Below, piece after piece: positions 54,542 to 64,000 of a stretch of 64,000 bases of DNA. The DNA is taken from NCBI RefSeq assembly GCF_020832325.1, contig NZ_JAFIEU010000029.1:1-64000 (forward strand), read 5' to 3'. The first letter of the stretch is position 1. Each line of letters starts with the position of its first letter. The stretch is from Lunatimonas sp. (GTDB lineage Bacteria; Bacteroidota; Bacteroidia; Cytophagales; Cyclobacteriaceae). Both the position numbers and the translations under genes were made by a program. The notes under the pieces are model-generated. The model saw only the letters and a list, made by a program, of their open reading frames with translations. It was not told where the DNA came from and did no database searches.

Positions 54542-55925
54542 CCAGTACCTTGTAAGACTCGTACAGGCTCATAATGTCGGTCACATATTGTACTGCCAAA
54601 TGCCCCTTGGCATAGCCGCTTGTAACCAATGGATCCCGGTACACCTCAGGCTTGGATTTGCGCTCCAAATAAAATGCAGCACTGGACCAAAGGCGGGAAT
54701 CTTTGCCAAACTTCAAGGCCAATCTCCAGGCGTCCTGCACGTGCCCGTGCCCAATATTGTACGAAGCGAGGATGAAGCGGATGCGCTCGTTATTGTCTGG
54801 AATTCGCTCTAACCAAAACCCGTCCAAATACCGTAAATAATTGACCCCTCCGCGTAAGCTTTCTCTGGGGTCATTGGGATTGGTGACTCCAAACTGCCTG
54901 AGCGTGACCGGCATCAACTGCAACAAGCCTACAGCACCGGCATAAGAAACGGCTGTGGTGTCAAACCGGCTTTCCTTATACACCAAAGAGGCAAGCAGAC
55001 GCCAATCCCATCCGAGCATATCTGCCCCCTCTTTGATCAGCTCGTCAAAGGCCGATATCCGCCCACCCGACACGGAAGAAAAAGCGGAACTACTGCGGAA
55101 ATAGCTGTTTTTCTTATTTAGAAAGTATTTCTGATATAACACAGCCTGATAGCCAGTCTTATGGATACGAGCAATCCATTCATTTACTTTTTCCAATAAT
55201 TGTGGCGCATTTTTCCGGACTGCCCAAGCCACCTGAGAGGGAGAACTTACTGCAAAGCTCACATCGAGCTCGTCGTAATAAGTCGCATTTACCAAGGCAA
55301 TATCCTCATCAACCACCGTATGTGGAATGTCACCTTCCACTACCTTCATGATCAGAGACTCTAAAGACTCATCGTTTTCGACGATATCCATCCCGAGTGC
55401 GAGGGAATCACTTAACGCACTCAACTTGTCTTTGTAGATGGTACCTCTTTTAATATGCATCTCGGCCTCTCTTAGCTCTTCAAAAGAAGTAATGAGATCT
55501 TCCCGCTTTCGCTGTACCAAGATCGTGCTGATCTCGTTGATTGGTTGGGTAAAAGCGGCATACTTCTCGCGTTCTTCAGATAGCTCAAAATTGATCGCAA
55601 TAAGGTCTGCCTTCCCTTCGTTCAAAAACCGAAAGGACTCTTCCAGCCCATTGCTAATAACCAAGTGAAGCCCCAGGCCCAAACGGCTGGATAGGTTTCG
55701 AAGAAGCTCAAACTCGTATCCCATGGTACGCCCACGGTACACGTAATAGCTAGTGGATGAATTATCCACCACCACCCGGATGAAACCCCTTTCTTTGATG
55801 GCGTCAAAGTCTATCTCTACCGGGTTATCCCAAAAATCTGATTCTGCTGGTTGGCTGTTGTTACAGGCGGGGAGAAAAAAAACGAGGATTCCGAATACAA
55901 AGACGTGCCATGTATGTTTTTTCAT
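54531..55925 (-). CDS. Lytic transglycosylase MltF-like
   Basis: 464 aa. Lipobox FLPAC (Cys about 21), a solute-binding type 3 domain (about 45-270; YVYRGRTMGYEFELL), then an SLT domain: KESRFDTTAVSYAGAVGLLQ with catalytic Glu (about 323) and RGGVNYLRYLDGFW. Cleaves peptidoglycan at the membrane. Convergent overlap with the carotenoid gene. Confidence 0.92.
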   Translation of the reverse strand: MKKHTWHVFVFGILVFFLPACNNSQPAESDFWDNPVEIDFDAIKERGFIRVVVDNSSTSYYVYRGRTMGYEFELLRNLSSRLGLGLHLVISNGLEESFRFLNEGKADLIAINFELSEEREKYAAFTQPINEISTILVQRKREDLITSFEELREAEMHIKRGTIYKDKLSALSDSLALGMDIVENDESLESLIMKVVEGDIPHTVVDEDIALVNATYYDELDVSFAVSSPSQVAWAVRKNAPQLLEKVNEWIARIHKTGYQAVLYQKYFLNKKNSYFRSSSAFSSVSGGRISAFDELIKEGADMLGWDWRLLASLVYKESRFDTTAVSYAGAVGLLQLMPVTLRQFGVTNPNDPRESLRGGVNYLRYLDGFWLERIPDNNERIRFILASYNIGHGHVQDAWRLALKFGKDSRLWSSAAFYLERKSKPEVYRDPLVTSGYAKGHLAVQYVTDIMSLYESYKVLVSP

Positions 55926-56046
55926 GCAGTAGCTCCTGTCATTCAGGAATTGATTTCCTCAATTATACGGGATAATTGACAGGATACCAAACTTTTTGAA
56001 AAATAACTAGAATATACTGCTTAAAAAACAACAAAAAACAACTTAA

Positions 56047-57381
56047 TCAATAGATATTTTCGTAGGGGCTTGCAAAATAAATCCGACCTGAAAGTCGCAT
56101 CAGTTCAATCTCATTTTCCTTGATATTATACAGGGATTCGATCAAGCGACTTTCCGCGGTCAGTCGGTTTACCTGTGCGTCCCTAAACTCCAAATAATTG
56201 GCAATCCCCAAGCGAAACCTGTCCAACGCGATGTCTGCATTTTCGATGGCCACTTCGTAATTGGCTTTTTCGATCTCCAGCAATCGCTTACTATTTTGGT
56301 AAATATTGTAGGTACGCTGCAAGTCTGATTTCATCTGAAGCTCAAATTGGTCCAGCATGTTCTGCTGATTTCGCATCTGAATTTTGGCACCTTGCACTCT
56401 GCGGTTGATGGAGAATCCACTGAAAATATTGATCCCAACGGTAGCGCCCAGCGTATACCCATCCTGCTTGTTTTGTATCAAAAAGCCCGCCTGTGAATTC
56501 AACGTATTGTCGTTGTAGGCACCATTGAGAGTGACGAATGGGAGCCGCTCTGCTTGTATTTCGCGCAGCTGTAGGTAGGCCACATTCTGCATACGTTGCG
56601 TAATGAGCAATTGCTTGTTGTGCTCGTACGCATTATCGATCAAATCGTCAAAGTTTAAGTTTTCCTGGATCAGAATGGTGTCCTTGACGGCAAACTCCTT
56701 ACTGGGCTCCAGCGCTAGCAGTTGATTTAAATTGACACGGGAGTTTTGAATAATCTGCTCCTGATTAACCAGTGCTGTCAAATCTGCATTGTAATCTACC
56801 TGAGCAGCTAAAAAATCCCGTTTGGAAGCCCTGCCAAACTCGTATTGAGCTTTGGCGATTTCCTTTCGCTCATTAGACAACTCCAGCGTGGTGTTTAACA
56901 CATTGTATCGCTGCAGTTCAAGTACCAGCCGGTAGTAGGCCGTTGAGATTGCGGCCACGGTATTTTCCATGATCACTTTGGCCTCCAACTCACCCACTTC
57001 GCTTAGCTTCCCAAGACGCTTTAGGGCTACTACTGCTTCGGGTCGAAAACCGTAGATGGCTACTAGACTATAGTTGCTGGTACGGGTCTCGGCACCGGGA
57101 ATCAAACGGGGTTGCGGGTCGTTTACAAAGCGCTGCTCGGTATCTTCCCGTCTAAAGGTCCGAATATTTGTGAGTCCAAGGCTGGGCATCAACACACTCT
57201 CTCCAACCCGGCGGTCATTTTCTCTTAAGAGGCCCTCATTGATGCCGATCTTGACGTCAAAATTACGCTCCAAGCCGATCTCAATGGCCCTTTCAAAATT
57301 AAGTTCTTCGATTTCCTGAGCATACAAATCCTGGGCTAGGAAAAACCCGCACGCGATCATTAAAAATAGTCTCTTCATCAA
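56047..57381 (-). CDS. TolC-family outer-membrane efflux protein
   Basis: 444 aa. Signal peptide (1-21, cut after LYAQ), then two TolC repeats with long helices (ATEAVVALKRLGKLSEVGEL type) and final LRFDIAL-like segments. Forms the outer-membrane exit of the RND pump whose gene overlaps it by 4 bp (57378-57381). Last gene of the efflux operon. Confidence 0.92.
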   Translation of the reverse strand: MMKRLFLMIACGFFLAQDLYAQEIEELNFERAIEIGLERNFDVKIGINEGLLRENDRRVGESVLMPSLGLTNIRTFRREDTEQRFVNDPQPRLIPGAETRTSNYSLVAIYGFRPEAVVALKRLGKLSEVGELEAKVIMENTVAAISTAYYRLVLELQRYNVLNTTLELSNERKEIAKAQYEFGRASKRDFLAAQVDYNADLTALVNQEQIIQNSRVNLNQLLALEPSKEFAVKDTILIQENLNFDDLIDNAYEHNKQLLITQRMQNVAYLQLREIQAERLPFVTLNGAYNDNTLNSQAGFLIQNKQDGYTLGATVGINIFSGFSINRRVQGAKIQMRNQQNMLDQFELQMKSDLQRTYNIYQNSKRLLEIEKANYEVAIENADIALDRFRLGIANYLEFRDAQVNRLTAESRLIESLYNIKENEIELMRLSGRIYFASPYENIY

Positions 57382-60300
57382 ACTCTTGCTAATCTTCCTT
57401 CTTTGGAGGTTAAATATGTGTAAATACCGGGGATTACGAATAGTGTAAGCACCGTTGAGATCAACATCCCACCGATAACTGCCACACCCATCGGCACCCG
57501 GCTTTCCGCTCCTGCACCCAAAGCCAATGCGATGGGGAGGATTCCCAAAATGGTGGAAAAGCTGGTCATTAATATAGGCCTAAAGCGCGCCGAAGCGGCT
57601 CCTTCGATGGATTCACGCACACTCATGCCCTGAGCTTTGCGCTGATTGGCAAATTCCACGATCAAAATACCGTTTTTGGTAACCAAACCTATCAGCATAA
57701 TAATCCCAATCTGACTGAACACATTCAACGTGAAATCAAAGAGCCAAAGCGAGAACAAGGCCCCGAATATGGCCAATGGCACGGTAAACATAATCGTGAG
57801 AGGATCCATAAAACTCTCAAACTGTGCCGACAACACGAGGTAAATGAGTATCAATGCGAAGACAAAGGCAAAGATCAAGCTGTTGGAGCTGTCTCGATAC
57901 TCTTTGGACAGACCGGCTACGTCCGTGCTGTACGTTTCGTCCAACACATCGGCGGCTATCCGATCCATCTCGTCCAGCCCCTGACCAACGGTATATCCTT
58001 CCGATAAACCAGCAGAAACGGTGGCGCTGACAAACCGGTTAAAACGGTACAGGGAAGGCGGTGTGCTGCGTTCTGTGATGCTGACTAGATTGTCCATCTG
58101 AATCAATTGCCCATTTTCAGCACGAACATAGAGCATCCGAAGATTGATCGGCTCGTTTCTATCTTCCAACTGCATCTCCCCGATTACCTGATACTGCTTA
58201 CCGTTCATGATAAAGTAATCAAACCGCTGTCCGGAATAAGAAAGCTGAAGGGTCCGTGCGATTTCCTGCACCGATACCCCAATATTTCTTGCCTTTTCCC
58301 GGTCTATCTCCACCTCTATTTCCGGCTTGGTAAATTTTAGGTTGACGTCGGCATAGTTAAACACCTCGCTCTGATTGGCTCGGTCGAGGAAGGAGGGAAT
58401 GATATCTTTTAATTTTTCGATGGTTTGCGCTTGAATCACGTATTGGACCGGAAGACCTGCCCTACGGTCACCAATAGAGGGCTCTTGTACTGCAAAGGAC
58501 CTTGCTGAGGTCTTACCCTTTAGGTAATTATTGACGTCGTTGAATATTTCCTGCTGCGTTCGCTGTCTGTCGACGGCATCCTGAAGCGTAATGCGGATAA
58601 ATCCAGAATTAGAAGACGCACTGCCAAATCCAGGCGATGTGATACCCATCAAGCCCTTGCGGTCTTCATCGGGAATTACATCGGCCAACTCAGTAGTCAT
58701 TTCGTCAATTACCCGGTCCATGTAGGCGAAGGTAGCCCCTTCCGGCCCGGTAAGATTCACCCGTATCTGTCCTCGGTCTTCAATAGGCGCCAGTTCCGTA
58801 GGAATCTGACCAAACAGGAAATAAATCCCATACACCATGCCCCCAAAAATCACTAGGGAAAGCCAACGCACTTTCATAAAGCGGACCAGAACGTGCTCGT
58901 ATTTTTCGTTAATCCAGACAAAGAATGGCTCTGTCTTCAAGTACAGCCAACTCTGCTTTTCGCGCTTCTTTAACAGTTTGGAGCTTAGCATGGGCGTCAT
59001 GGTAAGTGCCACAAAGGAGGATATGATCACCGCCCCAGCTACCACCACTCCAAATTCCCGGAACAGCCGACCGGTAGTACCCGTCAGGAAAATAACCGGC
59101 AAGAATACCGCTGCCAAAGCCACGGTAGTAGCGATAACGGCAAAAAATATCTCTTCTGCACCCAGTTCCGCTGCTTTTTTGGGGTCCTCCCCTTTTTCTA
59201 TCTTTGTGTAGATATTCTCCAATACCACAATGGCATCATCGACCACCAAGCCGATGGATAGCACAATTCCTAATAACGTTAGTACGTTGATGGAAAAGCC
59301 CATCAGATACATGATAAAAAACACCCCGACCAAACTAATGGGGATGGTCAACACCGGGATGAAGGTGGTACGCCAATCGCGGAGAAACAAAAAGATCACA
59401 AGCACAACCAGGAAAAAAGCCGCAATGATGGTTTCTTGCACTTCACTGATGGATTGACGGATAAACTTAGTTGTATCGAATCCAATACTCAACTCGATAT
59501 CACCGGGAAGGTCTTTTTTGATAAATTCTACACGCTCATAGAACTGATCTACAATATCAATACTGTTTGATCCGGGAAGCGGATAAACAGCTACTCCCAC
59601 CATGGGGACACCGTCTTTTTTTAACACGGTTCGCTCATTGAGAGGTGCCAGTTCGGCACGTCCCACATCCTGAAACAGGACGACCCGGTTTGATTCTTCC
59701 CGAATGATCAGCCGGTTGAATTCATCTGGCGTACTAAGTCTACTTTTGGTCCGTACGGAAAGCTCGATAGCATCACCCTCTATCCTTCCAGAAGGAAGCT
59801 CCACGTTTTCACTTTGCACCTTGGTCAGGACATCAAGCGGAGTGACGCCATAGGATGCCATTAGTAGTGGATCCATCCGCAGCCGCATCGCATATTGCTT
59901 TTCTCCCCAAATGCGGATCTCGCTTACCCCCTCGATGGTTTGTATACGCTCTTTGAAGATATTTTGGGCGATATCTGAAAGCTCCAACAAACTTCGCTGA
60001 CTGCTGCCCACGGTCATCATGATCACAGGTTGGGAATCTGCATCCTGTTTAGAAATTACCGGAGGGTCTACATCTGGCGGCAGATTTCGCTGCGCACGGG
60101 ACACCTTGTCCCGCACATCGTTGGCCGCAGCCTCCATATCTCCACCTACTTCAAACTCGACGGTGATGTTGGATACTCCATCATTACTGATGGAAGTAAG
60201 TGACTTAATACCGGATATCCCGTTGATGGCCTCTTCCAACGGTTCGGTGATCTGTGCCAGAATAACATCTGCGTTGGCACCCACATAGGATGTCCGCACA

Positions 60301-60440
60301 CTGATGATCGGTGGGTCCACGCTAGGATACTCTCTTACTCCCAAAAAGGAAATGCCAATGATGCCGAAAATCATGATGGTGAGGCTCATCACGATCGACA
60401 GCACCGGTCTCCGGATACTAATGGTGGATAAACTGGACAT
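57378..60440 (-). CDS. RND efflux permease (AcrB/MexB family)
   Basis: 1,020 aa, full length for HAE1-type RND. Twelve TM helices, Asp pair on TM4 (GLVVDDAIVVLENIYTK), FVALTMTPMLSSKLL, and two large periplasmic loops. Proton-driven export of drugs or lipophilic compounds. Lies between membrane-fusion and TolC genes. Confidence 0.95.
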   Translation of the reverse strand: MSSLSTISIRRPVLSIVMSLTIMIFGIIGISFLGVREYPSVDPPIISVRTSYVGANADVILAQITEPLEEAINGISGIKSLTSISNDGVSNITVEFEVGGDMEAAANDVRDKVSRAQRNLPPDVDPPVISKQDADSQPVIMMTVGSSQRSLLELSDIAQNIFKERIQTIEGVSEIRIWGEKQYAMRLRMDPLLMASYGVTPLDVLTKVQSENVELPSGRIEGDAIELSVRTKSRLSTPDEFNRLIIREESNRVVLFQDVGRAELAPLNERTVLKKDGVPMVGVAVYPLPGSNSIDIVDQFYERVEFIKKDLPGDIELSIGFDTTKFIRQSISEVQETIIAAFFLVVLVIFLFLRDWRTTFIPVLTIPISLVGVFFIMYLMGFSINVLTLLGIVLSIGLVVDDAIVVLENIYTKIEKGEDPKKAAELGAEEIFFAVIATTVALAAVFLPVIFLTGTTGRLFREFGVVVAGAVIISSFVALTMTPMLSSKLLKKREKQSWLYLKTEPFFVWINEKYEHVLVRFMKVRWLSLVIFGGMVYGIYFLFGQIPTELAPIEDRGQIRVNLTGPEGATFAYMDRVIDEMTTELADVIPDEDRKGLMGITSPGFGSASSNSGFIRITLQDAVDRQRTQQEIFNDVNNYLKGKTSARSFAVQEPSIGDRRAGLPVQYVIQAQTIEKLKDIIPSFLDRANQSEVFNYADVNLKFTKPEIEVEIDREKARNIGVSVQEIARTLQLSYSGQRFDYFIMNGKQYQVIGEMQLEDRNEPINLRMLYVRAENGQLIQMDNLVSITERSTPPSLYRFNRFVSATVSAGLSEGYTVGQGLDEMDRIAADVLDETYSTDVAGLSKEYRDSSNSLIFAFVFALILIYLVLSAQFESFMDPLTIMFTVPLAIFGALFSLWLFDFTLNVFSQIGIIMLIGLVTKNGILIVEFANQRKAQGMSVRESIEGAASARFRPILMTSFSTILGILPIALALGAGAESRVPMGVAVIGGMLISTVLTLFVIPGIYTYLTSKEGRLARV

Positions 60441-60446
60441 GGGCTA

Positions 60447-61541
60447 TCAGTTGATTTGTGTGACTTGGAGAGGCATACCCTCTCTTGCTTGCAATATGCC
60501 GGTGGTCAACACCTGCTCTCCAGGCTTGACACCACTCAGAAGTTGAACCATATTTTCGGTACGCTTACCGATGGTCACTACCCTAGACTCCGCCTTTCCA
60601 TCTTTGGCTACAATTACTTTATACCCAGATAATTCCGGAATGACCGACTCAGAAGGGACCAAAATCGCATTATCTTCTACATTTAATACCAATCGAACAC
60701 GGGCAAACATACCAGGAAGAAACCTCCGGTCTTTATTGGGACTTTCCGCCCTGATTTTAAGTGTCCGTGTATTTACGTCAATGTTGGGCTCGATGGCATA
60801 TACTTTGCCTTCCGCCTCTTGAGCGGTTACATTAGAACGAAAGAAGACTGGAGCCCCCACTTTGATGTCATTGGCATATCGCTCGGGAATTGAGAACTCT
60901 AGTTTAATTGGATCTATATTTACGATCGTAGATATAACATCCGCCGAGCTGATGACACCACCCTCCGAGACTTCTCTCAGACCAAGTACCCCATCAAAAG
61001 GCGCTACGATCACCGTCTTGTCCAGCTGCGCTTCGATGAGTCTAAGATCGGCTAGATTGGTGTTGAATTGATTGAGTGCGATATCGTATTCCTCCTGGGA
61101 AATGGCCTCCCGCTCCAAGAGTTGCTTTTGGCGATTCTCTTGGCTTTCAAATAGCTTCTTGGTATAGTTCAGGCGATCGTACTGCGCACGCAATTCATCG
61201 TCCCGCAGATATAAAAGAGGCGTACCCTTTTTCACAAACTCACCCTCCCGAAAATCAATTCTAGTAACCAGGCCAGCAATCTCCGGTCGAAGGTTTACCA
61301 TCTCATTCGGAATCAAACTTCCGGTAACGTTCAGACTGTTTTCGAGTGTCTCGTACCTTGCTTCAATCACGTTTACAGGAAGCCCTTGACCTCCCCCTGA
61401 ACCCTGCTGGGACACTGCCGGAGCCGCTGAGTCCGAGGCACCGGATTTAGTAAAAAATGTATCCATACGCGGATAAAAAAATGCGATCCCAATCACCAAC
61501 ACAGTGATTGTGATAACAACAAGCTTAGTTTGTTTCTTCAT
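60447..61541 (-). CDS. RND membrane-fusion protein (AcrA-like)
   Basis: 364 aa. N-terminal anchor (about 8-24), a lipoyl domain split by a coiled coil (RLNYTKKLFESQENRQKQLL), a beta-barrel part (VIVAPFDGVLGLREVSEGGV) and a C-terminal beta domain. First gene of the efflux operon. Candidate operators lie upstream. Confidence 0.93.
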   Translation of the reverse strand: MKKQTKLVVITITVLVIGIAFFYPRMDTFFTKSGASDSAAPAVSQQGSGGGQGLPVNVIEARYETLENSLNVTGSLIPNEMVNLRPEIAGLVTRIDFREGEFVKKGTPLLYLRDDELRAQYDRLNYTKKLFESQENRQKQLLEREAISQEEYDIALNQFNTNLADLRLIEAQLDKTVIVAPFDGVLGLREVSEGGVISSADVISTIVNIDPIKLEFSIPERYANDIKVGAPVFFRSNVTAQEAEGKVYAIEPNIDVNTRTLKIRAESPNKDRRFLPGMFARVRLVLNVEDNAILVPSESVIPELSGYKVIVAKDGKAESRVVTIGKRTENMVQLLSGVKPGEQVLTTGILQAREGMPLQVTQIN

Positions 61542-61620
61542 TATGGTTAGTCAATGATTTAAGCAAAGCAATTTAATCAGATTTCGCACACAAGGTGTAA
61601 ACTTTACAATAATCCTTGCG

Positions 61621-61630
61621 ACTGGTCAGT
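61621..61630. promoter_or_regulatory. Candidate operator ACTGGTCAGT
   Basis: 4-bp inverted arms around GT in the 314-bp gap upstream of the efflux operon; similar half-sites are bound by TetR-type repressors. Regulator gene is not in the window. Confidence 0.3.
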
Positions 61631-61665
61631 AGAAAATTTTACCAGCGTTCTGAATGATCCATTGA

Positions 61666-61680
61666 TGGTAATAATTACCA
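61666..61680. promoter_or_regulatory. Perfect 15-bp palindrome TGGTAATAATTACCA
   Basis: Seven-bp arms around one base, 125 bp upstream of the membrane-fusion protein start. Probable operator for a dimeric regulator of the efflux operon. Confidence 0.45.
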
Positions 61681-61801
61681 AGGATTGGGAGTGAGTTGGG
61701 TCAAATTTAAACCAATTTTTTGGGATTTTTTACGAAATAAATACGGGTGGTCATTTCCGATTGCCAGTGGCTAATTTGCTCTGATCTACACGTAAGAAAT
61801 C

Positions 61802-61835
61802 AAAAAAGGACCACCCCGTAAGGCAGTCCTTTTTG
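61802..61835 (-). terminator. Terminator downstream of TonB receptor
   Basis: AAAAAGGAC / GTCCTTTTT arms with T/A runs on both sides; the receptor gene ends 21 bp away at 61856. Confidence 0.75.
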
Positions 61836-61855
61836 AATACTTTAGCTGAGTCTGA

Positions 61856-64000
61856 TTAGTTGAAGATGTACCGTACACCCAACTGTCCAACCCAACGTGA
61901 ACCCCCAATGGCTGCATCTGAAATGGTCCATGGGCTGTTGTTTCTTACCGGATCGAAGCTGAAAACCGGTTGCTCGGTCTGCAGGTTGGCCTGGTTGGTC
62001 AACCTCAATGTTTGGAATGAATTGTCAAAGAAGCTAGATCCCCAAGCATACTGACGGCCCCAGTCCTTGTTGATCATGTTTCCCACATTGAATACATCAA
62101 ACGTGATCTGAAGGATATTTTGTTTTCCGCCGATGTTTGTGAAAATATCCTGGATGATTTTCACGTCAAATTGATGGGTGAATGGACTCCTGGATCCATT
62201 TCGTTCGGCATACTGCCCTCTACGTTCACGCAGGTATTTCTGCGAGTTGATGAAATCTTCAAACTCTTGCGCCTGTTGAGCGGCAGAAATAACCTGACCA
62301 CCTCGACTGTATCCCTCTAAAAACCGGATCTCATTTTGATCCAAGGCGTTATTAGGTATATATATCAAATCGTTGTTTTGGCCACCGGAAACGTCCTCAC
62401 GGTTTAGGTCTCCGTTGTACACATAGGAGAACAAAGCCCCAGATTGACCGCTGTAGAATAAGGACACCGTGGTGGCGAAGTTGTTCAAATACTCCTTACG
62501 ATACGAGACAGAGCCTACTACCCTGCTGCCCGTGTTGAAGGGCGAATTGGCTACCTCGGCCTGATTGATACCATTGACTGTAGGAAGCGGTCTCCAGTTA
62601 CTGTGGTTCTGAGAAGAGGTACCAGGGAACAGGTCTTTTGAGCTAGTATACGTGTAAGCGATCGAACCGTAAAACCCGTTCTCAAAGGGCTTCTGTAACT
62701 GGAAGGTTCCTGACATGGCATTTCCAGCATTGGTATTGCTGATGTAAATTACCTCGTCGTAGTTTGTCAGGATTTTCTTGTCATTATTTGGATTTGGCCA
62801 AATGGCACGATTATCACCACTACCGATCAAGTTACCCGTGGACGCAATCTGATTGATTTGGGTAAACTGGAATGAATGTAGGTTTTTGGAGTACATCAGG
62901 TCCACTGTGGCGATTAGTCCCCACCAAGGTAGCTTTTGATCGATCCCGAAGTTGGTTCTCCAAATCTGTGGCAGCTTAAAGTTTCGCTCCACCACGGTCA
63001 TACGTCCACCCGGTCCCTGACCACTTGGGTTGGGAGTTTGGCTGAAAGGATCCGGATTGAAGGTAATTGTTGGCGGATCTGCGTTGTTTTGGCCTCTCTG
63101 ATGAATGTTGAGTAATACACCGCTCTGGGTAAACGCTCCACTCATCCATACGAAGGGGAACCTACTGGTAAACACACCTGTACCTCCTCGAAGCTGCGTT
63201 TGGCCTTCACCATTGACATTGTAATTGAATCCAACTCTGGGGCTAAACATAAAGGCTGGCTTGGGCAATTGGTCATTTTGCACATTGTATTGCGTAGCCA
63301 AAATACTATTGTTGAAATTAGCGTTGGTCCGGGGGTTGTCCAGATAAATCGGAACGTCCAACCTTACACCTGCCGTGACGGAAAGGTTATCATTTACCTG
63401 AATCTGATCCTGCGCATAGGCACCTAGCTGCATGGCTCCAAACTCAGCGCCCTCACGCGGGTTGTCCGTGATGGAATACTGATAGGAAAAACGGCTGGCC
63501 ATCCCTTGCTCAAAAAAGTCCAAGTTTGCAAACTGATAAGTTCCGTAATTCTCGCCTATAAACGCATTGTAAATCTGGTAAAATTCATTGTGCGTACCAA
63601 TCGTAATGGTGTGCTTGCCTTTGTATAATTCCAAATTATCTGTTAATGTAAACACATCCTGGTTTAGCTGGTTCACAGTAGAAAACGCTTCTGTTCCGAA
63701 GTTGATAGACCTGGCCGACCCGATGTTGATGGTACCTCGGGGGAAAGGCGCTCCCGGAGCAGTTCGGGGCTCCCGGATGTTGGTGTATCCGATCAACAGC
63801 TTGTTGGAGATATCATTGGAAATACGGCTGCTGAGTTCCAATACGGAGGAATGCGTGGGGCTGGATCGAAGGATCGCACCATTCGAAAAGGTCAAGGAAC
63901 GCTGTCCCCTGCTTAACTGTACCGCTTCACCCTTGTTGTAGCTGTGACGAAGCGTTAATTTATTGCGATCGTTGATGTTGTAATCGAAGCGTACAAACAA
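61856..64000 (-). CDS. TonB-dependent receptor-like protein (C-terminal 714 aa, partial)
   Basis: The 5' part lies beyond the right edge. The visible part is a beta-barrel with many Asn/Gly/Tyr-rich strands (FTLTDNLELYKGKHTITIGT, VTAGVRLDVPIYLDNPRTNA) and the aromatic end GVRYIFN. It resembles the 'carboxypeptidase-regulatory + TonB receptor' proteins (Oar-like) of Bacteroidota. Substrate unknown. It ends at a terminator and is followed by the efflux operon in the same direction. Confidence 0.85.
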   Translation of the reverse strand: MFVRFDYNINDRNKLTLRHSYNKGEAVQLSRGQRSLTFSNGAILRSSPTHSSVLELSSRISNDISNKLLIGYTNIREPRTAPGAPFPRGTINIGSARSINFGTEAFSTVNQLNQDVFTLTDNLELYKGKHTITIGTHNEFYQIYNAFIGENYGTYQFANLDFFEQGMASRFSYQYSITDNPREGAEFGAMQLGAYAQDQIQVNDNLSVTAGVRLDVPIYLDNPRTNANFNNSILATQYNVQNDQLPKPAFMFSPRVGFNYNVNGEGQTQLRGGTGVFTSRFPFVWMSGAFTQSGVLLNIHQRGQNNADPPTITFNPDPFSQTPNPSGQGPGGRMTVVERNFKLPQIWRTNFGIDQKLPWWGLIATVDLMYSKNLHSFQFTQINQIASTGNLIGSGDNRAIWPNPNNDKKILTNYDEVIYISNTNAGNAMSGTFQLQKPFENGFYGSIAYTYTSSKDLFPGTSSQNHSNWRPLPTVNGINQAEVANSPFNTGSRVVGSVSYRKEYLNNFATTVSLFYSGQSGALFSYVYNGDLNREDVSGGQNNDLIYIPNNALDQNEIRFLEGYSRGGQVISAAQQAQEFEDFINSQKYLRERRGQYAERNGSRSPFTHQFDVKIIQDIFTNIGGKQNILQITFDVFNVGNMINKDWGRQYAWGSSFFDNSFQTLRLTNQANLQTEQPVFSFDPVRNNSPWTISDAAIGGSRWVGQLGVRYIFN

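Noticed and set aside
1-64000. CRISPR array, tRNA or rRNA genes
   Set aside because: No regularly spaced repeats, no cloverleaf with anticodon arm, and no rRNA-like sequence found on reading either strand.

Overview
The window looks like a chromosome segment of a Bacteroidota bacterium, most likely Cytophagales (Cyclobacteriaceae-like). The indications are a NVEALA secreted peptide beside a DUF4221 lipoprotein, a YtxJ bacilliredoxin, two TonB-type outer-membrane proteins, DUF4403, DUF4212 plus an SLC5 acetate symporter, Bacteroidota-type promoter motifs (TAnnTTTG), little use of Shine-Dalgarno sites, and PD-(D/E)XK (Rpn-like) transposase debris. No rRNA, tRNA or CRISPR array was seen.

Positions 1-9,300 are visibly AT-rich and accessory. 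A five-gene minus-strand operon (6154 to 123) encodes a membrane-anchored degenerate J-like protein, a membrane-anchored coiled-coil protein with a GrpE-like C-terminus, a diverged 844-aa Hsp70, a coiled-coil lipoprotein and a Ser/Thr kinase cut off after its N-lobe. This resembles a dedicated, envelope-tethered Hsp70 machine coupled to a kinase and is the best candidate for an undescribed system. Beside it lie an orphan membrane-anchored TIR-like effector between inverted GTTATGCAC/GTGCATAAC ends, and a HigBA toxin-antitoxin pair whose toxin is destroyed by two stops and a 16-bp palindrome. A ~625-bp segmental duplication flanks higBA; its left copy ends in a broken piece of the deacetylase/serine-hydrolase fusion gene that is intact after the right copy.

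Positions 11,200-17,000 hold small stress or housekeeping-accessory genes (VOC proteins, SRPBCC, DUF1801, S23-like, GlxA-like, YdeI, DUF2147). Several are truncated or internally deleted, so gene decay is going on here. Positions 17,200-32,300 are ordinary core: DUF4349, ApbE, a ZIP transporter, then an acetate module (stand-alone InsA-like DNA-binding protein, porin, DUF4212, SLC5 symporter, SLC5-fused histidine kinase, single-domain response regulator, acetyl-CoA synthetase, CBS-DUF294 protein, DEDDh exonuclease).

Positions 32,300-36,700 are a second variable zone: three copies of a repeat that travels with Rpn-like gene fragments, around a NVEALA / DUF4221 / thioredoxin-like lipoprotein cluster whose last member seems truncated by the repeat.

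Positions 36,700-64,000 are core genes: DUF4403, YtxJ, a TonB-dependent-type outer-membrane protein, phosphofructokinase, GlyA, TatC, RpiB, a GT-C-like membrane protein, RbfA, an FtsX-type permease, SNF2 helicase, PurU, a CrtD-like desaturase, MltF, a MFP-RND-TolC efflux operon with candidate operators, and the C-terminal 714 residues of a TonB receptor running off the right edge.
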